Below the pieces are notes generated by a model. It did not search any database. It was not told where the DNA came from and saw only the letters and a program-made list of their open reading frames with translations. From Marinobacter sediminum (GTDB lineage Bacteria > Pseudomonadota > Gammaproteobacteria > Pseudomonadales > Oleiphilaceae): 60,800 nucleotides of DNA. The DNA lies in NCBI RefSeq assembly GCF_016820575.1, contig NZ_JAEMQH010000006.1, positions 2,984-63,783 on the forward strand, given 5' to 3'. Numbering within the stretch: position 1 is the stretch's first letter; every line of letters starts with the position of its first letter. Below, in pieces: positions 39,200 through 48,103 of the stretch. The position numbers and the translations under genes were made by a program.

Positions 39200-42042
39200 A
39201 CTCTTCACTACGGAAATTAAGCTGCTCATTGCTTTCGATGGTTTTTAGCCTGGCGACTTTCCATGCCGCGGCCGACGATACCGAGATCTTTTTCACTGAC
39301 ACAGGCGGCGTAGTGCAGCCCAACATCCTCTTTATACTGGATAAGTCGGGCAGCATGGGGACGGAGGTAAGCGATGATGAGTCCCGCTTGGAGGTCATGC
39401 AGGACGTCATGAGCGACCTCTTGGACACCATGGAGGATGTTAACGTTGGCGCGATGTATTTCGGCGGCAACGAGGGCGGCTATTTTTTGTCGGCTGTCAA
39501 AGACATAGACTCAGTGCGATCGTCGCTCAAAACCAGCATCAATAACCTCGAAGCTGGGGGCAATACGCCACTTGCTGAAACCACCTTTGAGGCCATGAAG
39601 TACTTCCAAGGAGGCTCTAAGTTCATTCGCGACTCCAATGTCGACGGGGTCATGAGCGGCAGCAGATATAACAGCCCCATCGAGTACGAATGCCAGCCAA
39701 GCAACATTGTTTTGTTAACGGACGGCCAGCCAACCAGGGACACGAACCACAACGAAACTATTGAGGAGACTGTCGGAGCTTGCACAGGGAACTGTCTTGA
39801 TGAGATTTCCCTTCATATGTTCAACAACGACATGAGTTCGGAGCAGCGAGGCCCTCAGGCGATTCGGACGTATACGGTGGGATTCGCAACGGACCAGACG
39901 TTATTGTCGAATACCGCCGAAAATGGGGGCGGCAAATACCTGCTGGCGAACGATGCTGATTCACTTAAAGAAGCGTTTAAGAACATCTACACAGATATCC
40001 TCGCGACCTCGGCTACCTACTCGGCTCCGGGTATTGCGGTGAACACCTTTGACCGCTTGAATCACCTTGATGCTCTGTACTTCTCGTTGTTCCAGCCCGC
40101 TAATGGCCCTCGTTGGTCGGGCAATCTAAAGCGCTACAAATTGGCTATTCAGGAGAATGAATCCACTGGTATCAAAGAAGCGGTGGTCGTAGATGCCGCT
40201 GGCAGAGCCGCGGTGGATCCTGACACTGGTTTCTTCAAAGAAGGAGCGCAAAGTTGGTGGGGTGGCATCCAGGATGGTCGAGATGTAACCGCCAGTGGCG
40301 TCTCCTCTCAACACGAGGATGCTAATGCGGATCGAAAGGTTTTCTCAAATCTGAGCGCTAATAAGGCTGACTTAACTCACGTCTCCAATGCCTTGGTGAC
40401 CTCCAACAATGGAATCACCAAAGCGATGCTTGGCGATGCGAGTATGAGTGACGCCGCCCGGGAGGCCTTGATTAACTGGACTCGCGGCATGGATCTTACC
40501 GACGGCGACACTGACGGTTCAAGGTCGGACTCGCGTAAGTTCCTGGCGGACCCCTTACATTCCGTACCCCACCTGATTGTCTATGGTGGCAGCGAAGAAT
40601 CGCCCAACACCTCCGTTTTCTTTGGGGATAACCAGGGGTTCATACATGGCATTGATGGAGAAACGGGAGCTACCCACTTCTCCTTCATGCCCAAAGACCT
40701 GCTTGTTAACCAGAGCACACTCCAGGCTAACGCTGCGGGAGGGGAAAAGGTATATGGTATAGACGGAGCGGTGGTCAGTTGGGTGAAGGACGACAACCTC
40801 GATGGCAATATTGTTGCTGGTGATGGTGATTTTGCCTACATCTACACCGGCATGCGTCGCGGTGGCTCCAATTACTATGCCCTGAATGTCACCGATCCAG
40901 ACTCTCCGCAATTCCAGTGGTCCATTCAGGGAGGTAGCGGTGATTTTGCTGAGCTTGGACAAACCTGGTCCAAGCCTGTCAAAACCAAAGTCGTTCTGGA
41001 AAAAACGGTCCGGGAAGTCCTGATCTTCGGGGGCGGGTATGACGTGGATCAGGATAACGCAACGACACGCACCGTAGACGATATCGGTCGAGCCCTCTAT
41101 ATGGTCGATGCAAGTACTGGAGAGCGCCTTTGGTGGGCTGGCCCTGCCAACAGCGGCGCTGACTTGGAAGTGGCGGATTTGAAGTACAGTATTCCGTCAG
41201 CACCGAAGGTTTTGGACATCACTGGTGACGGTTTTGCGAACCAGATATACGTGGGCGACATGGGTGGCCAGATCTTCCGGTTCGACATCACTAACGATGC
41301 AAACACCAGAGTTCGCGCCTCGGGTCTGGTAACCGGGGGGCGCATTGCAGAGTTTGCTTCAAATGGCAGTGCTGCAAATGCACGCCGTTTTTTCCACGCA
41401 CCTGATTTGTTTGGTATCAAGTTTGGTGGTGCCCGCAATCTTGGTTTGGTAATCGGCTCTGGGTATCAGGCCCACCCACTGAATGACGACATCGAAGATC
41501 GTATCTATATGATTCGGATTCCAGAGGTAACTCAGCCGCCTCTTGATGATCAAGGCAATGTCTTATACACCGCGATGGGTGAATCCGACCTTTACGACGC
41601 CACTGAAAATCTCGTGCAACAGGGAACAGCCGAGGAACAAAATGAGGCGGCAGCAGCTATTGGAACCAAAAATGGGTGGTACATACGCTTAACCAATGAC
41701 GGTGAAAAGGTTCTGTCGACCAGTCAAACGATTAATGGTGAAACGTTTATCACAACGTATGAGCCGACGCCGAGCACGAACGTTTGTGTGCCAGCAGCAG
41801 GTAAGTCCCGGCTTTATCACATCAATGTTCTGAACGCGGCGGCAGTTTACAACTATGACGGTATTGGAAAAGATACTGAATTGACGCGTCCTGACCGGGT
41901 CGTTGCTTTGAGCACGATTGGTTTGCCGCCCGATCCTCAGCGTATGCGCGTTGACGATACTGACGTAGTTTGTGTCGGGGCTGAGTGTAAGACCGTTAAC
42001 TCCCTGAAGGGCGTCGTTGAAACCTACTGGTACGAGGATTAA
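39196..42042 (+). CDS. pilY1: Type IV pilus tip adhesin/assembly factor PilY1
   Basis: PilY1 sits at the pilus tip, promotes extension against PilT retraction and senses surfaces. The 948-aa protein begins with a signal peptide (to about residue 26), then a von Willebrand A-like domain with the MIDAS motif DKSGS (49-53) and SNIVLLTDGQPT. The C-terminal half is the PilY1 beta-propeller (FGDNQGFIHGIDGETG, YALNVTDPD). An EF-hand-like acidic loop near residue 615, YDVDQDNAT, resembles the calcium site that controls retraction in P. aeruginosa. It is shorter than the P. aeruginosa protein. Confidence 0.93.
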   Translation: MNSSLRKLSCSLLSMVFSLATFHAAADDTEIFFTDTGGVVQPNILFILDKSGSMGTEVSDDESRLEVMQDVMSDLLDTMEDVNVGAMYFGGNEGGYFLSAVKDIDSVRSSLKTSINNLEAGGNTPLAETTFEAMKYFQGGSKFIRDSNVDGVMSGSRYNSPIEYECQPSNIVLLTDGQPTRDTNHNETIEETVGACTGNCLDEISLHMFNNDMSSEQRGPQAIRTYTVGFATDQTLLSNTAENGGGKYLLANDADSLKEAFKNIYTDILATSATYSAPGIAVNTFDRLNHLDALYFSLFQPANGPRWSGNLKRYKLAIQENESTGIKEAVVVDAAGRAAVDPDTGFFKEGAQSWWGGIQDGRDVTASGVSSQHEDANADRKVFSNLSANKADLTHVSNALVTSNNGITKAMLGDASMSDAAREALINWTRGMDLTDGDTDGSRSDSRKFLADPLHSVPHLIVYGGSEESPNTSVFFGDNQGFIHGIDGETGATHFSFMPKDLLVNQSTLQANAAGGEKVYGIDGAVVSWVKDDNLDGNIVAGDGDFAYIYTGMRRGGSNYYALNVTDPDSPQFQWSIQGGSGDFAELGQTWSKPVKTKVVLEKTVREVLIFGGGYDVDQDNATTRTVDDIGRALYMVDASTGERLWWAGPANSGADLEVADLKYSIPSAPKVLDITGDGFANQIYVGDMGGQIFRFDITNDANTRVRASGLVTGGRIAEFASNGSAANARRFFHAPDLFGIKFGGARNLGLVIGSGYQAHPLNDDIEDRIYMIRIPEVTQPPLDDQGNVLYTAMGESDLYDATENLVQQGTAEEQNEAAAAIGTKNGWYIRLTNDGEKVLSTSQTINGETFITTYEPTPSTNVCVPAAGKSRLYHINVLNAAAVYNYDGIGKDTELTRPDRVVALSTIGLPPDPQRMRVDDTDVVCVGAECKTVNSLKGVVETYWYED

Positions 42043-42049
42043 TGCTTTG

Positions 42050-42502
42050 ATGGGAAGAAATGGAACGTCGGCAGGCTTTACTCTCATCGAGTTGATGATC
42101 GTTGTTGCAATTATCGGAATCATTGCAGCTATAGCCTATCCGAATTATACCGACTATGTGGATCGAGCCCGGCGTTCAGATGCGACCGGCGCTTTGATGG
42201 GGCTATCGGCGGCAATGGAAAGGCATTACGCGGCGAACAGTTCCTACGAAGGCGCCGGGGCTGGAGGCGCTGATACTGGTGCCCCCTCCATTTACCCAGA
42301 TGAAGCGCCGCTGGATGGTAATCAAAAATATTATGACCTAACTATCCAGGCAGCGGATGGGGATTCCTTCACTTTGCGCGCTACCCCAAAGGGTGTGCAG
42401 GCGAGTGATGGTATCTTGGAGTTGGATTCCACTGGTGTACGGCGATGGGATCAGGACAACAGTGGTGGGTTTTCTGCCGCAGAAAATACTTGGGAAAGTT
42501 AA
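42050..42502 (+). CDS. pilE: Minor type IV pilin PilE
   Basis: The 150-aa prepilin starts at ATG 42050 with leader MGRNGTSAG, then FTLIELMIVVAIIGIIAAIAYP, the classical type IV pilin N-terminus with Glu5. YTDYVDRARRSDATGALMGLSAAMERHYA matches PilE. It is the last gene of the fimU-pilE cluster and is followed by a terminator. It is unlikely to be the major pilin PilA, which normally lies next to pilB. Confidence 0.9.
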   Translation: MGRNGTSAGFTLIELMIVVAIIGIIAAIAYPNYTDYVDRARRSDATGALMGLSAAMERHYAANSSYEGAGAGGADTGAPSIYPDEAPLDGNQKYYDLTIQAADGDSFTLRATPKGVQASDGILELDSTGVRRWDQDNSGGFSAAENTWES

Positions 42503-42520
42503 ATTAGTTGTTGTTATGAC

Positions 42521-42549
42521 GCCAGGCCTAGCGGGCCTGGCGTTTTTTG
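42521..42549 (+). terminator. Intrinsic terminator of the minor-pilin operon
   Basis: GCCAGGCC (42521-42528) pairs with GGCCTGGC (42534-42541), followed by GTTTTTTG. It lies between the convergent pilE and fimT genes. Confidence 0.93.
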
Positions 42550-42554
42550 TTTGG

Positions 42555-43124
42555 CTAAGGGCTACAGGTGATCATTGGTCCCCACGGCAGCTTGATAATC
42601 CGATCCTCATCGTTGTCATGCTCTACCCTGAACCGCCCACCTTTGTTGATAGCCATGTAGCTCATTCGTGTTCCTTCTGTTCTGCTGGGGCATAAAATTA
42701 AACTCCCCGTTGCTCCGTGTATCATTCCGTTGGGATTGAACTGAAAATACCCCTTACCACCGGTTCTAGACGTCGTATTGAAAAGGGCGCTCTTCAGGGC
42801 AACTTTCCGCAAGATCCGGTTGTCGTCGGGTTGCTTGTCATTGTTTGAATCAAAGAATACTGAAATGGGCCTTTGCCAATCATCAACGCACCTGTTCTGC
42901 GTGGATAGTGGGCACACGGTGACTAATCTTCGGTGACTTGCTGCAGACCATCGAGCGAAGGAAAAGAGGGTGTGGTACTCATTGATTAAGGTCCGTTGGG
43001 CAGAGTTTTCTGTCCATCTTTGCCAGCTTGGGGTAGCAATACCCAAAATGATGGCGAGAATGGCAGTGGTTATGATCAGTTCAGGCAGGGTAAAACCGCC
43101 AAGAGAGTCTTTGACTTTTTCCAT
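42555..43124 (-). CDS. fimT: Type IV pilin-like FimT/GspH-family protein
   Basis: The 189-aa prepilin has leader MEKVKDSLGG, cleavage before FTLPELIITTAILAIILG with Glu5, then SWQRWTENSAQRTLINEYHTLFSFARWSA and paired cysteines (VCPLSTQNRC). The GspH domain ends LPWGPMITCSP. FimT in some gammaproteobacteria binds DNA during natural transformation. A second GspH-type pilin beside the fimU operon matches the fimT/fimU pair of P. aeruginosa. Its start codon follows a hairpin-enclosed AGGA. Confidence 0.88.
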   Translation of the reverse strand: MEKVKDSLGGFTLPELIITTAILAIILGIATPSWQRWTENSAQRTLINEYHTLFSFARWSAASHRRLVTVCPLSTQNRCVDDWQRPISVFFDSNNDKQPDDNRILRKVALKSALFNTTSRTGGKGYFQFNPNGMIHGATGSLILCPSRTEGTRMSYMAINKGGRFRVEHDNDEDRIIKLPWGPMITCSP

Positions 43125-43175
43125 GACATCCTTGTCTTTATGGCCGTTATCGTAGGTATCCCACTTCCTGTGGGA
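43125..43175 (-). promoter_or_regulatory. Two GGA-loop hairpins in the fimT leader (CsrA/RsmA-type target)
   Basis: On the minus strand GACA-AGGA-TGTC (43136-43125) abuts the fimT ATG and contains the Shine-Dalgarno in the loop; it includes ACAAGGATGT, which fits the published CsrA consensus. A second hairpin, TCCCAC-AGGAA-GTGGGA (43175-43159), lies 35 bases upstream. The GGA motifs are about 37 bases apart, within the range for one CsrA dimer to bridge two sites. Confidence 0.6.
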
Positions 43176-43242
43176 CTGAAGCGCTACAATAAGAAACCAG
43201 TGCCCTTATTTCCGTGTCCTGCTCCCCATCCAAGCCATTGAC

Positions 43243-44625
43243 TTACTCCATTCCCAATTTTTTCAACCGATATCTCAACGCCCGAAAGCTTATTCCCAAC
43301 CGCTTCGCTGCCGCCGTCTTGTTCCAGCGAGTAGCCTCCAGCGCTTTCTCAATCGTCTGTCGTTCAATCGTTTCAAGATAGCCTTCCAGATCAATCTCGC
43401 CTTCCGGCACCGAAACGCTGCCGTCGCCCACTAATCCAGGATCGTTATTCGAGCTCTGGGTAGAGGGCTGAGCGCCATTGCCAAGGTGCAGGTCGTTTGC
43501 ATCGATGGCATCGCCGTCACACAAAGTGAACGCTCGCTCCAGGATGTTCTCAAGTTCCCGCACGTTGCCTGGAAAGTCATAGCCCTGAAGGTGGTGCAAC
43601 GCCGCCTTGGTCAGACTGGCGGGACTGCACTCGTACTCCCGAGCAATCCGCTCCAGGATGTGGCTGGAAAGCAGGGCAATGTCATCGGCTCGATCCCGAA
43701 GCGGCGGGACTACCAGTTCAATAACGTTGATTCGGTAATACAGGTCCTGGCGGAAGCTACCTTCTTGCACCAGGTCTGGCAGGTTTTTGTGGGTAGCACT
43801 CAGTACCCGGATATCCACCGCTACCTCTTTGGTGTCACCTACGGGTCTGACCGCCTTTTCCTGTATTGCACGGAGCAGCTTGACCTGCATCGCCAAGGGA
43901 AGGTCTGCAACTTCGTCCAGGAATAGAGTGCCCCCGTTGGCGGACCGGAACAGACCGTCCTTGTTTTCGATGGCGCCAGTAAAACTACCCTTCTTGTGCC
44001 CAAAAAACTCACTCTCCATCAGCTCTGATGGAATCGCACCACAGTTGACCGCGATAAAGGGGCCCTCACGCCGCGGCCCCTGCAGATGAATCATTCGGGC
44101 GACCAGCTCTTTACCGCTGCCGGATTCACCGCTGATGAATACGGGCGCCTGGCTTCGGGCCAGCTTGCGGGTTTGGTTGCGCAATTTCTTGATCTGGGGC
44201 GAGTTGCCTAGCAGCAAACCGGGTTCGTCGTCGCCGTCGTTCTGTTCGCGTTTGGGCTGAGATAGTCGCAGGGCGCTGTTTACCAGTTCCCGCAGACGGG
44301 GAAGTTCCACCGGCTTGGAGACGAAGTCGAACGCGCCGGCTTTCAGGGACTGAATGGCCGTATCCATATTGCCGTAAGCGGTAATGACCGCAACCGGGGT
44401 GGCGGGCGCGTGCTGCTGAATCCACTGCACCAGTTCAATGCCATTTCCGTCTGGAAGGTTCATGTCCGTAAGGCACAGGTGAAAGTTGTGCTCATCCAGC
44501 AGTTTTCGCGCGCTGGTCAGGTCCGAAGCGGTCTGTGCCTTGATACCCATGCGGGTCAGGGTGATTTCCAGCAGATCCCGAATGTCTGGTTCGTCGTCAA
44601 CAATCAGCGCGGTGTGAGTGGTCAT
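43243..44625 (-). CDS. pilR: Sigma-54-dependent response regulator PilR
   Basis: PilR activates the major pilin gene with RpoN in response to PilS. From ATG 44625 (MTTHTALIVDDEPDIR) it is 460 aa; an upstream in-frame ATG at 44664 adds 13 unconserved residues. Domains in order: receiver (1-120, phospho-acceptor in LTDMNLPDG), AAA+ with GESGSGKE and the sigma-54 contact loop GSFTGA, and a C-terminal Fis-type HTH (KTAAAKRLGISFRALRYRL). It lies 56 bases after pilS. No PilR-type promoter was found in this window. Confidence 0.95.
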   Translation of the reverse strand: MTTHTALIVDDEPDIRDLLEITLTRMGIKAQTASDLTSARKLLDEHNFHLCLTDMNLPDGNGIELVQWIQQHAPATPVAVITAYGNMDTAIQSLKAGAFDFVSKPVELPRLRELVNSALRLSQPKREQNDGDDEPGLLLGNSPQIKKLRNQTRKLARSQAPVFISGESGSGKELVARMIHLQGPRREGPFIAVNCGAIPSELMESEFFGHKKGSFTGAIENKDGLFRSANGGTLFLDEVADLPLAMQVKLLRAIQEKAVRPVGDTKEVAVDIRVLSATHKNLPDLVQEGSFRQDLYYRINVIELVVPPLRDRADDIALLSSHILERIAREYECSPASLTKAALHHLQGYDFPGNVRELENILERAFTLCDGDAIDANDLHLGNGAQPSTQSSNNDPGLVGDGSVSVPEGEIDLEGYLETIERQTIEKALEATRWNKTAAAKRLGISFRALRYRLKKLGME

Positions 44626-44681
44626 CGTCGTGTGTCGTTTCCCTGTTGTTGTGCAGGCGCGCATTATCCGCAGGCGCCGTA

Positions 44682-46325
44682 TTAAATCAGCCGCCCGGGG
44701 TGCGCAAAAGTGATGCGAAAGCAGCAGCCGGGCTGATTGTCGTCCACCAGTGACAGGTGGGCCTGATTAGCCTCGCACAGTTCCCGGGCCAGATAAAGGC
44801 CGAGGCCGGTGCCGCTTTTGTCGGTGGTAAAGAACGGCTCAAAAACCGATCCCTGGTATTCCTGCGATATGCCCGGGCCGGAGTCACGCACATCCAGATA
44901 GGCTCGTTCACCATCGACGGTCGCGCCTGCGCGAATTTCGATCCGGCGTTGGCCGGTCTGTTGCTGACTGTAGCGCAGGCCGTTGTCGCACAGGTTAACC
45001 AGCACCTGTTCGATTTGGCTTTTGTCGAAACGGGCGGGCGGTACGTTGGGCGCGAGACTCAGGTCAATAATTGAGCCGGCTGATTCTTCCTGGGTTTGCA
45101 GGTAATCCGCTTTGAACTCTGTCAGCCAGTCGGAAACGTCAATTAAATCGGCATTGGCGGTGCGCCGACGTGACAGGTCCAGGACATTTTCCACGATGCC
45201 ATTCACGCGCCGCGAATGGCGCCGGATGATGTCAAGCATCTGCAGGTCGCCCTGATCCAGATATGGCGATTCTTCCATCAGCTGCGCGGCATGGCTAATC
45301 GCGCCCAGAGGGTTGCGGATTTCGTGGGCAATACCTGCGGTTAAGCGCCCCAGGGAAGCCAGCTTCATTTGCTGGGCCTGCTGGGTGATCTTGCTCATGT
45401 CTTCAATGAACACCAGGATCTGGTCGCCCCGCTCCTGGTCGAGCTGGGTGAAGTTGACCTGCAGGATAGGCGAGGTCTGGAATGGCCGGAATGGCTCGAT
45501 GCGGCGGGTCGGGTCCCTAAGCCAGGACTCAAGGCCCAGTTTTAATGCCTGAGGGAGCGCGCGTGCCCCCTCCGTTTGTGCCGCCCTGTCAGCGGAGGGC
45601 TCGCCAAACAGCAGTTCTTCAGCCGCGGCGTTTGCCAGCCGGATCTGGCCGGACCGGTCCAGCAACAAGATCCCTGTTCGCATGCGCTGGATGATCTGCT
45701 GGTTGATCTGTTCAAGTTCCGCAAGGCTCTGGGCGCGGCTACTGGCAAGTGCTTCGCTGCTACGCATACGCTTGGAAATGGATTGCAGCACAAAGGCCGC
45801 TGCGAAATAGAGAATGCCCAGTGAGCCGGCTCGAACAATGTCATCCGCGGGGGCCTCCAGTGCCAGTACCGCCCACCCGGAAATGCCGAGCGAGCAGATG
45901 GCCGCCAGCGCTGCGTAGAAAAAACCCATGCGGGTGGGAACCAGGATGTTGCCTGCCGCCACCGAGACGATCACCAGGTTGGCCAGCCCGTTGGTGATCC
46001 CTGTGCTGGTCAACAACAGCCAGTGCATGACCAGAACATCGAGCAGGATCGACAGGGTGATGTGGCGTCGGCTGGGCTGAAACCCTGCCATGATCAGCAG
46101 GGCGACGAAGGCATTCAGCCCGAAATAGCCAGCCACTCCCGCCTGATAGTAATCCAGAAATCGGAAGCGGGAATCCAGATTGACCGGATCGACGAACAAC
46201 AACCCCAGCAGGATCAGGCTGACGACCAGGCGGTAATGATTGTAGATGCGGAACAGCTTCTGCTGTTGCTGATCGGACGGGGAAACTGGGCCGAGCTCAG
46301 CTGTTGATTGTTGTGTTGCTGCCAT
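44682..46325 (-). CDS. pilS: Sensor histidine kinase PilS
   Basis: PilS is the membrane kinase that phosphorylates PilR and in P. aeruginosa senses pilin in the inner membrane. The 547-aa protein has about six N-terminal transmembrane segments (30-185), a PAS-like region (ILLLDRSGQIRLANAAAEELL), His334 in GIAHEIRNPLGAISH, and HATPase motifs (NLCDNGLRYS, DSGPGI, GTGLGLYLAREL). It is divergent from nadE. Confidence 0.95.
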   Translation of the reverse strand: MAATQQSTAELGPVSPSDQQQQKLFRIYNHYRLVVSLILLGLLFVDPVNLDSRFRFLDYYQAGVAGYFGLNAFVALLIMAGFQPSRRHITLSILLDVLVMHWLLLTSTGITNGLANLVIVSVAAGNILVPTRMGFFYAALAAICSLGISGWAVLALEAPADDIVRAGSLGILYFAAAFVLQSISKRMRSSEALASSRAQSLAELEQINQQIIQRMRTGILLLDRSGQIRLANAAAEELLFGEPSADRAAQTEGARALPQALKLGLESWLRDPTRRIEPFRPFQTSPILQVNFTQLDQERGDQILVFIEDMSKITQQAQQMKLASLGRLTAGIAHEIRNPLGAISHAAQLMEESPYLDQGDLQMLDIIRRHSRRVNGIVENVLDLSRRRTANADLIDVSDWLTEFKADYLQTQEESAGSIIDLSLAPNVPPARFDKSQIEQVLVNLCDNGLRYSQQQTGQRRIEIRAGATVDGERAYLDVRDSGPGISQEYQGSVFEPFFTTDKSGTGLGLYLARELCEANQAHLSLVDDNQPGCCFRITFAHPGRLI

Positions 46326-46376
46326 GATTTACCGGAATCCGCTGGTGGTCGGAAGAAATCCTCGCGCTTGCGGGGT

Positions 46377-46382
46377 TATAAT
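46377..46382 (+). promoter_or_regulatory. -10 element for nadE
   Basis: A perfect TATAAT lies 37 bases upstream of the chosen nadE start in the pilS-nadE divergent gap. No good -35 is visible 16-18 bases upstream. Confidence 0.4.
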
Positions 46383-46418
46383 AGCCTTTTCGTGGCAATG
46401 AGTTACAGGAGCCGATTT

Positions 46419-48083
46419 ATGTCCGTTTCCGGGAGTGTATCTTCCCCTCAATTTTCCCCCAAGAAACTCCGGGTGGTTATGGCGCAGCTGGATTTTCTGG
46501 TGGGTGATATCCCCGGAAACACGGACCTGATCATCGAGGCCACTCAGCGTGCCGCCAGTGAGCACGAGGCGGATATTGTGGTGTTTCCGGAGCTGTGTTT
46601 GACCGGGTACCCGCCCGAGGATCTGTTGCTTCGGCCCAGTCTAGAGGTGCGGGTGTTTGAGGCGCTGGAGCGCCTGCAGAATGAGAATCTGGCACCGGCC
46701 ATTGTTATCGGGGCGCCGCTGCGTGAAGGAACGCTGCTTTACAACGCCGCAGTGGTGATTGATGGAGGCAAAATAACCGGTCGCTATTTCAAACGCTTTC
46801 CGCCCAATTACCAGGTGTTTGATGAGAAGCGCTACTTCGCCGAAGGCCGGGATGTGGTCACCCTGGATATTCGTGGCGTCCCGGTGGGCATCACGGTCTG
46901 TGAGGACATCTGGAAAGATGGCCCGGTGGAAGAGGCAGCCGCCGCCGGTGCCAAACTGATCCTGAACCTGAACGCGTCGCCCTACGACATCGACAAGCAG
47001 GCGCGTCGCAAGGCCCTGTTGGAGCGCAAATCTCGGGAAAATCGGGTCAGCATCGTGTACGTGAATCTGGTTGGCGGCCAGGATGAGCTGGTGTTCGATG
47101 GTGGCTCCATGGTGTTCGACCACTCCGGCCAGATCACCTGCGAAGCACCCCAGTTCAGCAACGGCTTGTTCCCGGTCGATTTCCTGTGTGAGCACCATTG
47201 CCAGCCAGTGTCCCAGCCGTTGCCGGCCGAGCCTTCTCTAGAGGCCAATGTCTACAGTGCACTGGTGACCGGTGTTCGGGACTACGTGAACAAGAACGGT
47301 TTCCGCTCGGTGGTGCTCGGACTGTCCGGCGGTATCGATTCCGCGGTGACTCTGGCCGTGGCTGTCGATGCCCTGGGTAAGGATCGGGTTCGGGCGGTGA
47401 TGATGCCGTTCCGCTACACCTCCAGCATGAGCCTGGAGGATGCCGAAGCCGAGGCGGTGGCGCTCGGGGTGCAGTATGACGTGTTCTCCATCGAGCCCAT
47501 GTACGACGCGTTCATGGCTGGGCTGGCCGGGCCGTTTGAAGGTACAAGCCCGGACACCACCGAGGAGAATCTGCAGGCGCGTTTGCGGGGCGTTCTGCTG
47601 ATGTCGTTGTCCAACAAGTTTGGCTCACTGGTTTTGACCACCGGCAACAAGAGTGAAATGGCAGTCGGGTATTCCACGCTCTATGGGGACATGGCTGGCG
47701 GCTTCGATGTGCTGAAGGACGTACCCAAGACCCTGGTGTTCCGGTTGGCGACCTATCGCAACACCGTGTCACCGGTGATTCCGGAGCGGGTCATTACCCG
47801 TCCGCCATCGGCGGAACTGGCGCCGGACCAGAAAGATGAAGACAGCCTGCCCGGTTACGATGTACTCGACCAGATCCTGAACCTCTACGTCGAGAGGGAT
47901 TTCAGCGCCGACGCCATTGTCGCCGAAGGGTTTGAGCGCGCCGATGTGGACCGGGTAATCCGGTTGGTGGATATCAACGAGTACAAGCGTCGGCAGGCGC
48001 CGATTGGTGTGCGGATCACTGAGCGGGGCTTTGGCAAGGATCGCCGCTATCCCATCACCAATGGATGGAAAAGCGGCAAGTGA
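46419..48083 (+). CDS. nadE: Glutamine-dependent NAD+ synthetase
   Basis: NadE amidates nicotinic acid adenine dinucleotide to NAD+, using ammonia channelled from glutamine. From ATG 46419 (MSVSGSVSS, behind CAGGAG) the protein is 554 aa. The N-terminal nitrilase-like amidase has the Glu-Lys-Cys triad (VVFPELCLTGY, YFKRFPPNY, and Cys161 in TVCEDIW). The C-terminal synthetase has the pyrophosphate loop LSGGIDS near residue 303. Upstream in-frame ATG codons at 46308 and 46398 are before or over the promoter and are rejected. Confidence 0.96.
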   Translation: MSVSGSVSSPQFSPKKLRVVMAQLDFLVGDIPGNTDLIIEATQRAASEHEADIVVFPELCLTGYPPEDLLLRPSLEVRVFEALERLQNENLAPAIVIGAPLREGTLLYNAAVVIDGGKITGRYFKRFPPNYQVFDEKRYFAEGRDVVTLDIRGVPVGITVCEDIWKDGPVEEAAAAGAKLILNLNASPYDIDKQARRKALLERKSRENRVSIVYVNLVGGQDELVFDGGSMVFDHSGQITCEAPQFSNGLFPVDFLCEHHCQPVSQPLPAEPSLEANVYSALVTGVRDYVNKNGFRSVVLGLSGGIDSAVTLAVAVDALGKDRVRAVMMPFRYTSSMSLEDAEAEAVALGVQYDVFSIEPMYDAFMAGLAGPFEGTSPDTTEENLQARLRGVLLMSLSNKFGSLVLTTGNKSEMAVGYSTLYGDMAGGFDVLKDVPKTLVFRLATYRNTVSPVIPERVITRPPSAELAPDQKDEDSLPGYDVLDQILNLYVERDFSADAIVAEGFERADVDRVIRLVDINEYKRRQAPIGVRITERGFGKDRRYPITNGWKSGK

Positions 48084-48103
48084 GGCAGGGGCGGGCGGCG
48101 AGG

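Noticed and set aside
42050..42502. Major pilin PilA
   Set aside because: It is the last gene of the minor-pilin operon and not beside pilB/pilC, which fits PilE better.
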